Assembly (NCBI RefSeq): GCF_009601765.2 | Contig: NZ_CP045700.1 | Location: 124,001-188,000, forward strand | Length of the DNA: 64,000 bases | Source: Vibrio algicola | GTDB lineage: Bacteria; Pseudomonadota; Gammaproteobacteria; Enterobacterales; Vibrionaceae | Reading direction: 5' to 3' | In this document: positions 51,987 to 60,964 of the stretch, piece by piece | Layout of the letters: each line of letters starts with the position of its first letter | Numbering within the stretch: position 1 is the stretch's first letter | Made by a program: the position numbers and the translations under genes | The notes under the pieces: model-generated | The model's database searches: none | What the model saw: only the letters and a program-made list of their open reading frames with translations | Told to the model about the DNA's origin: nothing

Positions 51987-52356
51987 ATAGTGATCTCAGT
52001 TATTTAATAGATAGCCGGTGTGGCAAATAGGCGTGCATGGCAATTCGGAATAATGTGATCTCGATCTACCATTTTTTTGAATGCGCTATTCTGAGGCTTT
52101 TACTCGCTAGCAGCAACAATTATCGTCATTATTATTACTTTCTCGCCAGGTAATTGCTTAAAATGTAGACGAGGTGATTCAATATGCAAATATTCCACTT
52201 AATAATACCGAAATAAGGGGTAAATTTTTATGCTGAAAGTGTTTCACTTTGACTGAAATGTCGGTATTCTTGCCGCCACTGAATAAATCATGGATTGATA
52301 GTGAATAATTATGCGAAGGATTACGCAGGATTTACGCATTGCCACATGAGAGTAGA
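51987..52356. other. Divergent intergenic region, no gene seen
   Basis: 370 bp between rhlE and the YjiH-like gene. It presumably holds both promoters. I see no operator or RNA I can defend. Confidence 0.4.
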
Positions 52357-53745
52357 ATGAATAATACCCCCAAAGAACTTGGTCAATCTCCGCAAGACTA
52401 TAAGCACTATCCAGCCAAAACCTACATGATGTTTTTGATCCCATCATTGCTGGGTTTATTACTATTTATGGCGCCAATCGAATTCAATGGTTCTTACACC
52501 ATTCCGGTGGCGGTATTGGCAAAATCATTACAAGCATTTTTAGCCGACAGCATTGTTGATATTGTGGCGTTTGTGATCGCCTTTATGTCGGTCGCCACGC
52601 TGGCTTGCAAATTGTTCAAACCAAAATTTGTGCAAAATAGCCCATTCTTACACAGTTTAATGAACCCAAGTCCAATTTGGCTTTTTGTGCGTTTGCTAGG
52701 TGGGGTGATCGCTGTGATGAGCCACAGTCAGATTGGCCCTGAATTCATTTGGGCGGATGATACCGGCGGTACGGTGTTAAAAGATTTACTTCCGACCCTA
52801 TTTTGTGTGTTCATTTTTGCCGGAATGTTACTGCCTCTTTTGCTTAACTTTGGTTTGCTGGAACTTTTTGGCACTTTATTGAGTAAGGTGATGCGCCCAA
52901 TTTTCAACTTGCCAGGACGCTCAGCTATCGACTGTATGGCATCGTGGTTGGGTGATGGTTCGGTTGGTATCTTATTAACCAGCAAGCAATATGAAGATAA
53001 ATTTTATACCCAACGTGAAGCGGCAATTGTCGGCACCACCTTCTCCGCGGTATCAATCACATTTAGTTTGGTGGTGATTGCCCAAGTCGGTCTAGAGCAA
53101 TTGTTCTTACCATTTTACGCCGCTGTGTGTTTAGCCGGTTTTGTGGCCGCGATTATTTTGCCGCGTATTCCACCTCTGCGCTGGAAAAAAGACATCTTTG
53201 TTGATGGCAGCATTCCAGACAGTAAAGCCGATGATTTACCCCAAGGACACACCAATTACACTTGGGGCATGACGCTCGCATTACGCAAAGCGCATAACGT
53301 ACCTTCGTTTAAAAGCGTATTAGGTGAAGGCGTGCGTAATGCAGTCGATATGGTATTTGGCGTATTACCTGTGGTGATGGCGCTGGGTACAGTGGCTTTG
53401 ATTATTGCGCAGCATACTCCAGTCTTTTCGATTTTAGGTCAGCCGTTTATTCCGTATTTGAAACTGTTAGGCGTACCCGAAGCGGTGCAAGCCTCACAAA
53501 CCATTGTGGTCGGTTTTGCCGATATGTTTATCCCCGCCATTCTTGCTGCGCCAATCCACAGTGATATGACCCGCTTTATTATTGCGGCGATGTCGGTGAC
53601 TCAGCTTATTTATATGTCGGAAGTAGGCGCATTATTATTAGGCAGTAAAATTCCAGTGGCATTGTGGGAACTGTTTGTGATCTTTATTCTGCGTACCTTG
53701 ATAACATTACCTGTTATTGTAGGCGTCGCACATCTGGTGTTTTGA
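52357..53745 (+). CDS. YjiH-family nucleoside-recognition (Gate) membrane protein
   Basis: 462 residues with about 10-11 helices. The Gate/nucleoside-recognition domain is indicated by NLPGRSAIDCMASWLGDGSVG and the second half GADMFIPAILAA-like segment (VVGFADMFIPAILAAPI). It resembles E. coli YjiH; a transport role is assumed but the substrate is unknown. The ATG at 52357 follows GAGAGTAGA; a TTG six codons earlier is the alternative. Confidence 0.8.
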   Translation: MNNTPKELGQSPQDYKHYPAKTYMMFLIPSLLGLLLFMAPIEFNGSYTIPVAVLAKSLQAFLADSIVDIVAFVIAFMSVATLACKLFKPKFVQNSPFLHSLMNPSPIWLFVRLLGGVIAVMSHSQIGPEFIWADDTGGTVLKDLLPTLFCVFIFAGMLLPLLLNFGLLELFGTLLSKVMRPIFNLPGRSAIDCMASWLGDGSVGILLTSKQYEDKFYTQREAAIVGTTFSAVSITFSLVVIAQVGLEQLFLPFYAAVCLAGFVAAIILPRIPPLRWKKDIFVDGSIPDSKADDLPQGHTNYTWGMTLALRKAHNVPSFKSVLGEGVRNAVDMVFGVLPVVMALGTVALIIAQHTPVFSILGQPFIPYLKLLGVPEAVQASQTIVVGFADMFIPAILAAPIHSDMTRFIIAAMSVTQLIYMSEVGALLLGSKIPVALWELFVIFILRTLITLPVIVGVAHLVF

Positions 53746-53793
53746 TTGACGTTATCATCGCCGCAAGAACTTAATTTATAAAAGGTAGTTACC

Positions 53794-54144
53794 ATGCAAC
53801 ATGAAGAATTTGAAACATTAGTTAAAACGCTATGTACGCTTAATGAAGTACCACAAGTACTAAAATTTTTACAAATGAACAGCGACGAAGACGTTTCAGA
53901 AGCCGCAAAATCATTGTCAGGTCAATTTGCACTGGCTGAAGTTGAGGGCGAAAACCGCATTTACCATGTGACGAACGAACTTGATGAACAGGGCGTTGAA
54001 CAAGAATATGTCGAGCATATTATGAACGAAGGGGACGATGTGATCCGCTTTGTGGCATGGTTTTTTGAGATCATGTTTGAAGTGAAGATGAAAGAAACCT
54101 ATCAGGCAGCTGGTAAGGCCTACGTACAACCTAAGCGTTCGTAG
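53794..54144 (+). CDS. Hypothetical small acidic protein
   Basis: 116 residues, acidic, mostly helical; no signal peptide or membrane segment. AAAGGTAG precedes the ATG, 48 bp after the YjiH-like gene, so the two are probably cotranscribed. No family recognised. Confidence 0.65.
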   Translation: MQHEEFETLVKTLCTLNEVPQVLKFLQMNSDEDVSEAAKSLSGQFALAEVEGENRIYHVTNELDEQGVEQEYVEHIMNEGDDVIRFVAWFFEIMFEVKMKETYQAAGKAYVQPKRS

Positions 54145-54165
54145 TTTTATTATACAAGACCGGCT

Positions 54166-54206
54166 CTTCGTACTTGAAGTTACAGCTTTGTTGGCTGCCT
54201 TTAGAT
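54166..54206 (+). repeat. Partial copy of a dispersed intergenic repeat
   Basis: CTTCGTACTTGAAGTTACAG and TTTGTTGGCTGCC match the complement of the right half of the repeat at 55981-56107. Confidence 0.6.
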
Positions 54207-54220
54207 GATTGAATACTTAA

Positions 54221-54256
54221 CAAAACCAGTGATCGTGATCACTGGTTTTGTTTTTT
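54221..54256. terminator. Bidirectional terminator
   Basis: CAAAACCAGTGATC pairs with GATCACTGGTTTTG and is followed by TTTTTTG. It ends the small acidic protein gene. Confidence 0.88.
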
Positions 54257-54487
54257 GTGCTGTTCACGGTATTTAACCTAGCTTTGCTAATTTTTAACAG
54301 CGCATCATGTTGTTTTTTTGTTAGAAAAGAGTAATACCTTTTGCGGCTTTTACGATAAAGTAAAGGTAGAGGTGATTTTTTATTCACCTTAGGAACATAT
54401 TTTTTTGAATCTAAGAAATATAAAAATGACAAAATGCCAGTCAATAGGATTTGACTAAATTCGGTTTGCTATATGAAGGGATGTCTA

Positions 54488-55015
54488 ATGCAAATAAGAG
54501 AAGCAGAATTTACCGATTACACTCAAATAGCCCAACTCCACGCCAGCAATTGGCAGCAAGTCTATGCCGGAATTTTAGACGACGATTACCTACAAAACCA
54601 ATTACTGGATGAACGCAAGGCGATTTGGCAAACCCGTTTAACCCATCCATCGCTCAACCAAGGTATTTTACTGATAGAACAAGATGATCAGTTGTGTGGC
54701 TTTGTGTGTTTATATGGCAACCATAGTTTTGAGCTCGGCACCATGATCGATAATCTGCATGTTGCTAAAGACTATCGCGGTAAAGGCATTGGCAAGCAGT
54801 TATTGGCAGAGGCGGCCACTTGGGCTAATAAGCATTTTTCTGATATTGGCTTGTATCTTGAAGTGATCGAAAAAAATTATGCCGCTAAAGGTTTTTATCA
54901 TTCGATTGGCGGAACACATGCCGGCGATCCAATGTGGAATGCCCCCGATGGCAGTCAAGTTCTTTGCCAAACTTACACTTGGGCATCACCCAAACATTTG
55001 CAGCAGTTCGTTTAA
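54488..55015 (+). CDS. GNAT-family N-acetyltransferase
   Basis: 175 residues. The start at ATG 54488 follows GAAGGG. The acetyl-CoA loop reads NLHVAKDYRGKGIGKQLLAEA, a perfect R/Q-x-x-G-x-G, and the C-terminal NYAAKGFYHSIGGTHAGD is typical of small-molecule or peptide acetyltransferases. Substrate unknown. No antitoxin gene is adjacent, so a toxin role is unlikely. Confidence 0.85.
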   Translation: MQIREAEFTDYTQIAQLHASNWQQVYAGILDDDYLQNQLLDERKAIWQTRLTHPSLNQGILLIEQDDQLCGFVCLYGNHSFELGTMIDNLHVAKDYRGKGIGKQLLAEAATWANKHFSDIGLYLEVIEKNYAAKGFYHSIGGTHAGDPMWNAPDGSQVLCQTYTWASPKHLQQFV

Positions 55016-55192
55016 TACTTTTACAGTGCCACGACATCTTAGTCTTTTAGGTTCTGTGGCCTACTGGGTTTTCTTTATAGCGAGTTGACCTATTGAACAT
55101 CATGCTCATATAGCGAACCGATTTTTAAGACTACCCACTTTAAATTAGTGTGATATTATATATAGACTATAATCTATATTGGTGCTTTGATA

Positions 55193-55541
55193 ATGTGGAC
55201 TGTACTCACAACAGATACTTTTGACGAATGGTTTGATTCTCAATCAGACGATACGCAAGAAAAGGTGCTATCGGGTTTGGTTGCATTGAGAAATGGTGGC
55301 CCAAGTATTGGTCGGCCGCTCGTCGATACAGTGAAAGCATCTCAACATAAAAATATGAAAGAAATTAGGATCCAGCACCGAGGCGATCCTATTCGAGCAT
55401 TTTTTGCTTTTGATCCACTGCGCCAAGCGATAGTCCTTTGTGCGGGTAATAAAGTTGGCAACGAGAAGCGATTTATAAAGATATGATCCCTGTTGCAGAT
55501 CGTGAATTTACAAACCACCTCTCTGAATTGGAGAATAAATA
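55193..55541 (+). pseudogene. HigB/Gp49-like toxin with a C-terminal frameshift
   Basis: RelE-superfamily toxin of the phage Gp49/DUF891 group (MWTVLTTDTFDEWFDSQ, RIQHRGDPIRAFFAFDP, VLCAGNKVGNEKRF). The frame stops at 55486 after RFIKI. Adding one T in TTTATAAAG restores YKDMIPVADREFTNHLSEL, the usual family end, reaching a stop at 55539-55541 that overlaps the antitoxin ATG. A one-base deletion has therefore removed about 22 residues. ATG at 55193. Confidence 0.8.
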
Positions 55542-55844
55542 ATGGCTAGAAATCTAAATGAAATGATGGCTTCTCGTTCTTTGGAAAGTCAAAGTCGAAT
55601 TACTGAAATGGCAGAAGAAATGCTATTAGAGGTAAAGCTTCAATCTCTTCGTGAGGAACTTGAAGTAACACAATCTGAATTAGCGAAACACATGGGTATT
55701 AGCCAACCGTCAGTTGTTGCTATTGAACAAAGAGGAAGCGATGTAAAAATCTCCACTATGAAGCGATATGTCGAAGCAATGGGTGGGAAAATGAGTATTG
55801 ACGTTGAGCTTCCGACTGGTCGGCATATTGGCTTTAATGTTTAA
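55542..55844 (+). CDS. HigA-like antitoxin (XRE helix-turn-helix)
   Basis: 100 residues. The helix-turn-helix lies at ~45-75 (TQSELAKHMGISQPSVVAIE), and the C-terminus (AMGGKMSIDVELP) is typical of antitoxins paired with Gp49-like toxins. Toxin-first order is the usual one for this module. It is intact although its toxin is frameshifted. Confidence 0.87.
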   Translation: MARNLNEMMASRSLESQSRITEMAEEMLLEVKLQSLREELEVTQSELAKHMGISQPSVVAIEQRGSDVKISTMKRYVEAMGGKMSIDVELPTGRHIGFNV

Positions 55845-55881
55845 GCATGTAGCTTTACTGTATGGAGCGAGAAATATTATG

Positions 55882-55912
55882 TCTAATGGTCTAATGGTCT
55901 AATGGTCTAAAG
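55882..55912 (+). repeat. Short tandem repeat, 8-bp unit
   Basis: TCTAATGG occurs three times in a row and is followed by TCTAAAGG. Non-coding, after the higA-like gene; likely length-variable. Confidence 0.8.
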
Positions 55913-55980
55913 GTTCTATAGCCTATAATTGACTGCAATATAGCAACCTAACTATGAACATTAATACTCGAAAAAACGAC

Positions 55981-56107
55981 TATACCCAAAGTAATTGAAG
56001 TTGCAGTGAGGCGGCAAGTAAACGAAGCCCCATGAGCTTAGCTTGCCTAAGTGATTGGGGTGAGTTAGCGCAGCCAACAAAGCTGCAGCCTCAAGTAAGA
56101 CGGGTAT
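55981..56107. repeat. Dispersed intergenic repeat, fullest copy
   Basis: About 127 bp bounded by TATACCCAAAGTAATTGAAG on the left and CTCAAGTAAGACGGGTATA on the right, so the ends are near-inverted (TATACCC/GGGTATA). Related pieces are at 54166 and 63605, possibly 46397 and 23731. Non-coding; role unknown. Confidence 0.7.
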
Positions 56108-56261
56108 AAAATCATCAGTCATTGTCGATGCTAATATACCGAGTTTATCTTGATGACGTAAAATGTGAGACCTACACCTCACTATCGGCAGATCTCCCCA
56201 CTTAGTCGTATATTGAGGCGACAACCTTTCTCGCCTCATCGTCCATTTATGCTCAACCGTA

Positions 56262-57098
56262 TCAATTACGCGGACGAATAAACGGCATGTGGCGGTTAAC
56301 GTCTTTATATAAAAGATAACGGAACGGGCCAGGGCCACCGGCATAACAAGATTGTGGGCAGAACGCGCGGAGCCACATAAAGTCGCCGGCTTCTACTTCA
56401 ACCCATTCTTGGTTTAAGTGATACACCGCCTTACCTTGTAATACATACAAACCATGCTCCATGACATGAGTTTCATCAAATGGGATCACCGTGCCTGGTT
56501 GGAAGGTTACAATATTGACGTGCATGTCATGGCGCATATCGGTCGAATCCACAAAGCGAGTGGTGGCCCATCCATCGTCAGTATCGGGCATCGCAATTGG
56601 CTCGAGATCGTTTTCGTTGGTCACAAAAGCTTCTGGTAATGCCAAACCATCAACAAATTGATACGCTTTACGCACCCAATGGAAGCGCACAGGCTGATCA
56701 TTATTATTATGCACCGTCCAGTGACAACCTGGTGGGATAAATGCATAACCACCTTCGGTCATGTGGTGGGCTTCGCCTTCAATGGTAATGTCCATTTCGC
56801 CCGCCACCACAAATAATACCCCTTCTGCATTTGGATCGAGTTCAGGTTTATCCGATCCTCCTTGCGGTGCGATCTCGACAATATATTGCGAGAAAGTTTC
56901 AGAGAACCCACTTAATGGGCGAGCAATAACCCACATGCGCATGTTTTGCCAAAATGGCAGGAAACTGGTCACAATATCAGTCATGACACGTTTAGGAATA
57001 ATCGCATAAGCTTCGGTCAGCACCGCGCGATCGGATAACAGTTGAGTCTGAGGCGGTAAGCCACCTTGTGGTGAGTAGTAAGCGTGTTTCTTGCTCAT
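56262..57098 (-). CDS. allE: (S)-ureidoglycine aminohydrolase
   Basis: 278 residues, bicupin fold. Converts (S)-ureidoglycine to (S)-ureidoglycolate with ammonia release in allantoin breakdown. YYSPQGGLPPQTQLLSDRAV at the start and the two cupin metal sites (GYAFIPPGCHWTVHN; MEHGLYVLQGKAVYHLN) are typical. I start it at the ATG at 57098, after AAAGGA; residues further upstream are IS remnant. No allantoinase or allantoate amidohydrolase gene is in view. It lies downstream of gntR on the same strand, separated by the IS remnant. Confidence 0.88.
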   Translation of the reverse strand: MSKKHAYYSPQGGLPPQTQLLSDRAVLTEAYAIIPKRVMTDIVTSFLPFWQNMRMWVIARPLSGFSETFSQYIVEIAPQGGSDKPELDPNAEGVLFVVAGEMDITIEGEAHHMTEGGYAFIPPGCHWTVHNNNDQPVRFHWVRKAYQFVDGLALPEAFVTNENDLEPIAMPDTDDGWATTRFVDSTDMRHDMHVNIVTFQPGTVIPFDETHVMEHGLYVLQGKAVYHLNQEWVEVEAGDFMWLRAFCPQSCYAGGPGPFRYLLYKDVNRHMPFIRPRN

Positions 57099-57125
57099 AG
57101 CTTGATAATCCTTTAACAATAGACC

Positions 57126-57528
57126 CATACAAAGCATTTTTATTGGAAATCGAGAGCGATGCTCTCGAATAAATTGAAACTTTACTTCATTTCTTTCGCA
57201 AAGAAGGCGCTGGCTTTTTTTAGGATCTCTTTCTCCATTCTAAGCTGCTTTACTTCCTTTCTCAGAGCCATTAATTCCGTTCTTTCATCTGCGTTGACAG
57301 ATGAATTATTGAGTTCGTCAGCCTTCTGCTTCCAAGTGTAAAGCAGGTTTTGTGATACTCCCAACACATCAGCAGCTTGGGCGACAGAATACCCTTGTTC
57401 GGTAATAAGGCCGATTGCCTCTTCTTTAAATTCTTTCGTATAAGTTCGATATTGACGTTTTGTATTCATATTCACCTCGATTGATTATCGTATTATCCAC
57501 AATCAAGGTGTCCAGATCGATTAGACCA
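57126..57528 (-). mobile_element. IS3-family remnant (second type)
   Basis: It begins with a TG end (TGGTCTAATCGATCTGGACA at 57509-57528, minus strand) 5 bp after the gntR stop, contains a full orfA, then the first ~17 codons of orfB (KFQFIREHRSRFPIKML), and stops about 25 bp before the allE start. The rest of orfB and the far end are missing. It is unlike the IS3 element at 2090 in sequence. Confidence 0.82.
57182..57475 (-). CDS. IS3-family transposase OrfA (remnant element)
   Basis: 97 residues with a helix-turn-helix (YTKEFKEEAIGLITEQGYSV, VLGVSQNLLYTWKQKADEL) and a C-terminal Leu-rich coiled coil (LRKEVKQLRMEKEILKKA). Intact, but without orfB it cannot transpose the element. Confidence 0.9.
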   Translation of the reverse strand: MNMNTKRQYRTYTKEFKEEAIGLITEQGYSVAQAADVLGVSQNLLYTWKQKADELNNSSVNADERTELMALRKEVKQLRMEKEILKKASAFFAKEMK

Positions 57529-57533
57529 GAATA

Positions 57534-58268
57534 CTACGCTCTGGAACGGATTATATCTGAAAATACTACATGTAAATCGCTAGAGGTGGCATCATCATTT
57601 AAGTTTAAATTGGCCCGAATATGCTGCATGTGGTGATCCATTAAATGCAGCGCTTCTTCTTTATTGCCTGCTTCAATCGCATTGAGTAAATTGCTATGTT
57701 CGTCTTGTGAACAATTACTGTTGTTACTGCCTTCGTATTGAGCAATCAGGAGCGAGGTTTGTGATACTAAGCTGCGTAAAAAGTGCAGTAGTGGGGCATT
57801 TTTTGCCATTTTAGCCAACTCAATGTGAAACTCACCAGAAAGTCGGATGCCTTTTCCTATATCGTTATTGGCAATAGCTTCGTTCTCGCTGGTGACTAAA
57901 TTGCGCAGCACTTGCAGCTGAACTTGGTTGCAGTTTTCAGTTGCCAGCTCAGTGACGGCTAACTCTGTTATCTCGCGTGCTTTTAATATTTGAATGGCAT
58001 CTTCAATGGTAGGGGCCGAAACGGTTGCCCCTTTATTTGGTTTTATATCAACAACTTGTTCGAGCGATAAGCGTAAAAGCGCGCGGCGAATAATGGTGCG
58101 GCTTACCCCGAATATTTCACTTAATGATTCTTCATTGAGCTTGGTATTCGGCGGTAAGCGTTGTTCCAATATCGCATCAAAGATATAGCAATATACCACA
58201 TCATCTTGTGTTTGGTTATTTGCCTTCGCTTGCATTTTGGTGTTAGAAATTTTATTTAATTTAGTCAT
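57534..58268 (-). CDS. GntR-family (FCD) transcriptional regulator
   Basis: 244 residues. N-terminal winged helix (IFGVSRTIIRRALLRLSLEQ, preceded by LPPNTKLNEESLSE) and C-terminal all-helical FCD domain that binds small acids via metal-coordinating His/Asp (GEFHIELAKMAKNAPLLHF; DHHMQHIRANL). It sits among glyoxylate genes and has an ATTGTACAT motif in its own promoter, like those before gcl and aceB, so it is the likely regulator of this cluster. Its stop is 5 bp from the IS remnant, so its last residues could have been altered. Confidence 0.87.
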   Translation of the reverse strand: MTKLNKISNTKMQAKANNQTQDDVVYCYIFDAILEQRLPPNTKLNEESLSEIFGVSRTIIRRALLRLSLEQVVDIKPNKGATVSAPTIEDAIQILKAREITELAVTELATENCNQVQLQVLRNLVTSENEAIANNDIGKGIRLSGEFHIELAKMAKNAPLLHFLRSLVSQTSLLIAQYEGSNNSNCSQDEHSNLLNAIEAGNKEEALHLMDHHMQHIRANLNLNDDATSSDLHVVFSDIIRSRA

Positions 58269-58293
58269 GCTCAGTCTGCTGATATTCCAAAAT

Positions 58294-58308
58294 AATATTG
58301 TACATTAT
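58294..58308. promoter_or_regulatory. Candidate GntR operator upstream of gntR
   Basis: AATATTGTACATTAT, an imperfect palindrome about 26 bp upstream of the gntR start, shares its core with the sites near aceB and gcl. Confidence 0.5.
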
Positions 58309-58322
58309 AGACCTTATTCTAC

Positions 58323-58751
58323 TCAGGTCTCTAATGAATACAACTTTGCATGCAAAATGCCTTGCAGTGCACACTTTTCATCCAGATCCGACAAATCACC
58401 ACTCACGCCGACAGCGCCAATGATTTGACTGGATTCTGACCGTATTAATAACCCGCCGGGTACTGGCACCAAATTACCTTGAGCCAATACATTAATAGCC
58501 GAAATAAAGGCGGGGCGAATTTCTGCATCTTGCGCCAGTTTTCGTGATGAGCATCCTAAGGCGATGGCTCCCCATGCTTTGGCAATTGCAATGTCGGGTC
58601 GTAACATACTCGCCCCATCTTGCCGTTGCAAAGACACCAGCTTGCCACCTGTGTCTAGTATTGCCACAGTAAGTGGGGCGGTATGTAATTCTGTTGCGGT
58701 ATCAAAGGCACCTTGGGTGATGTTTAAAGCCTGTTGTAGTGTTAAACTCAT
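58323..58751 (-). CDS. GlcG/HbpS-family protein
   Basis: 142 residues of the haem-degrading/HbpS-like (DUF336) family: LTLQQALNITQGAF, VAILDTGGKLVSLQRQDGA, VPVPGGLLI and IIGAVGVSGDLSDLDEKCA. Members accompany glycolate and glyoxylate genes (GlcG) and are thought to bind small ligands; the exact role is unknown. It lies 55 bp upstream of gntR on the same strand. Confidence 0.83.
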   Translation of the reverse strand: MSLTLQQALNITQGAFDTATELHTAPLTVAILDTGGKLVSLQRQDGASMLRPDIAIAKAWGAIALGCSSRKLAQDAEIRPAFISAINVLAQGNLVPVPGGLLIRSESSQIIGAVGVSGDLSDLDEKCALQGILHAKLYSLET

Positions 58752-58970
58752 CGTGTAACTCCTTTATTATCGTACAGATTAAGCCGCCATAACATATCTG
58801 TTTAGCAATATGTGTTTGGTGTGCAAAACCTATTTGTTCGACAAAGAAGTAAAGCGCCTTTCTTCATTGATCTTAAAAAACTAAGCAATTTAAGATGCAG
58901 TGTCACTATTTTTTTCTACTGCATATATGTTACTGCATCTTAATCACATCATCTTAGTATCTTTGGTTGA

Positions 58971-60608
58971 TCAATTAAGTAGAGAATAGCTCGGTAGTGT
59001 CAAGAACTCTGCAAAATCGTCTTGGGTCGATAATGTATCGAACATCTTGGCCGTTTCTTCAAATCGTCCTTGAGCATAACGTTGCTCACCAACTTCTTGT
59101 TTAATCGTGATTAGTTCTTCAGCCAACAGGGAGCGGAAATACGCTTCTGTTACCACTTGGCCATCGTCAAGTTTTACGCCGTGTTTGATCCATTGCCAAA
59201 TTCCAGCGCGTGAGATTTCTGCGGTTGCGGCGTCTTCCATTAAGCCATAAATCGGCACACAACCTACGCCGCTGATCCAAGCCTCAATGTAGTACAACGC
59301 AATGCGAATATTTTTGCGCAAGCCTTCTTGGTTACGGGGGCCTTCACAAGGGGCAAGCAGTTGTTCGGCTGTGATTTCTGCCACATAGCTGCTGTCGTAA
59401 TCCATTTGGTTTACGCTGCCTTTTAATTTTTTATCGAAGATATCCATTGCAATATCAACCAATTTTGGATGCGCTACCCAAGTGCCATCGTGACCATTAC
59501 TTGATTCGCGGTTTTTATCGTCTTCTACTTTTGCCAATACTTGTTCCATCACTTGTGGATCAGAGCTTGGAATAAAGGCTGACATGCCGCCCATTGCCAG
59601 TGCGCCGCGTGCGTGACAGGTTTTGACCAGTAATTGGCTATAAGCGTTTAAGAACGGCTTGTCCATACCAATGCTATGACGGTCTGGCAGGATGCGATCT
59701 TTATGATTCTTCAATGTTTTAATGTAGCTAAAAATGTAGTCCCAACGGCCACAGTTCATCGCCACAATATGCTCACGCATCACATACAGAATTTCTTCCA
59801 TTTGGAATACCGCAGGCAAAGTCTCGATTAAAATGGTTGCTTTGATAGTGCCACGCTCGACCGAAAAATAATCTTCAGTAAAGGTAAATACATCATCCCA
59901 CCATTTGGCTTCTTCCATACTTTCTAGTTTTGGAATGTAGTAATACACGCCTTCGCCTTTTTGAGCGCGCGTTTGGTAGTTATGGAAGAAGTACAAAGCA
60001 AAGTCCATCAAACAACCCGCGATGGCTTTACCGTTATATTGAATGTGTTTTTCAGGTAAGTGCAACCCACGAGGACGGGCTAGTAGCTGTGCTGGTGCAT
60101 CAACTAAGTTGTATTCTTTTCCTTTCTTTTCATCCAAGTAACTGATGGTGCCAGCGTTGGCATCTCTTAAGTTAACTTGGCCATCGATCATGTTTTCCCA
60201 TGTCGGAGCAGAAGCATCTTCAAAACAACACATGAACACTTTTGCGCCTGAATTAAGCGCGTTGATCACCATTTTACGGTCAATTGGCCCCGTAATTTCG
60301 ACACGTCGATCTTGCAGTACTTTAGGAATAGGGGCGACTTTCCAACTTTTATCCTCACGAATGTGTTGAGTATCGGCACGAAAGTCGGGCAGTTTACCGC
60401 CATCAAATTGGGATTGATGCTGGCGGCGCAGAGCCATAACCTCCTCTAGTGGTTGACTGAACTTAGTAACAAGTGCATCTAAGAAGTCGAGTGCTGATGG
60501 AGAAAGAATCTCTTGTTGTTGTGCGCTTTGTAGTGTGCCGATCACTTTGATTGAATGACATGGATTTGCCATACCTCCAGTGACTTCACGTTCCTGTGTG
60601 CTGTGCAT
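58971..60608 (-). CDS. aceB: Malate synthase A
   Basis: Condenses glyoxylate with acetyl-CoA to malate. 545 residues. Signatures include FMCCFEDASAPTWENMIDGQ, RPRGLHLPEKHI with the catalytic Arg, KATILIETLPAVFQMEEILY with the Mg-binding Glu, and CGRWDYIFSYIK. The ATG at 60608 follows AAGGAGA. No isocitrate lyase gene is in the window; here it more likely serves glyoxylate made from ureides or glycolate. It is divergent from gcl. Confidence 0.93.
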   Translation of the reverse strand: MHSTQEREVTGGMANPCHSIKVIGTLQSAQQQEILSPSALDFLDALVTKFSQPLEEVMALRRQHQSQFDGGKLPDFRADTQHIREDKSWKVAPIPKVLQDRRVEITGPIDRKMVINALNSGAKVFMCCFEDASAPTWENMIDGQVNLRDANAGTISYLDEKKGKEYNLVDAPAQLLARPRGLHLPEKHIQYNGKAIAGCLMDFALYFFHNYQTRAQKGEGVYYYIPKLESMEEAKWWDDVFTFTEDYFSVERGTIKATILIETLPAVFQMEEILYVMREHIVAMNCGRWDYIFSYIKTLKNHKDRILPDRHSIGMDKPFLNAYSQLLVKTCHARGALAMGGMSAFIPSSDPQVMEQVLAKVEDDKNRESSNGHDGTWVAHPKLVDIAMDIFDKKLKGSVNQMDYDSSYVAEITAEQLLAPCEGPRNQEGLRKNIRIALYYIEAWISGVGCVPIYGLMEDAATAEISRAGIWQWIKHGVKLDDGQVVTEAYFRSLLAEELITIKQEVGEQRYAQGRFEETAKMFDTLSTQDDFAEFLTLPSYSLLN

Positions 60609-60731
60609 AATGGTCTCCTTTATGAACATATGCTCTGACAATTGAAGTGTTTTATCTGCTCGCGACTAACATCGAGATAGTGACAACGCCGAATAACAGT
60701 ATCAATGACAATGAGTGTAGGAATGATTGTG

Positions 60732-60743
60732 ATTGTGTACATT
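60732..60743. promoter_or_regulatory. Candidate GntR operator, aceB side
   Basis: ATTGTGTACATT, one mismatch from a palindrome, 124 bp upstream of aceB. Confidence 0.5.
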
Positions 60744-60891
60744 AATGTTTTATATTTTCATTATTTATAACGCTTTTTTTACATAAGATCAAAAAAATAT
60801 TAACGTGATGTGATAGTAAATAAATGGTTCAATACTGGTTTGATGAGTGTTAAATTTTTATAAAACAGACTGTTACCTCAACCCTTGCCGG

Positions 60892-60902
60892 TTGTGTACA
60901 AT
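60892..60902. promoter_or_regulatory. Candidate GntR operator, middle
   Basis: TTGTGTACAAT, in the aceB-gcl gap, shares the TTGTRTACAA core. Confidence 0.5.
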
Positions 60903-60964
60903 TTATTTGTTTTTTTATTTGCGTGTTTATAGGATCTCGACCTAGACTGGGTGATGTATTTAAC

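Noticed and set aside
54217..54444. 75-codon Lys/Tyr-rich open frame on the minus strand
   Set aside because: Its end lies within the bidirectional terminator and no ribosome site precedes it; AT-rich non-coding DNA is the simpler reading.
57149..57167. Palindrome upstream of allE as an operator or terminator
   Set aside because: The bases encode the REHRSR part of the truncated IS3 orfB.
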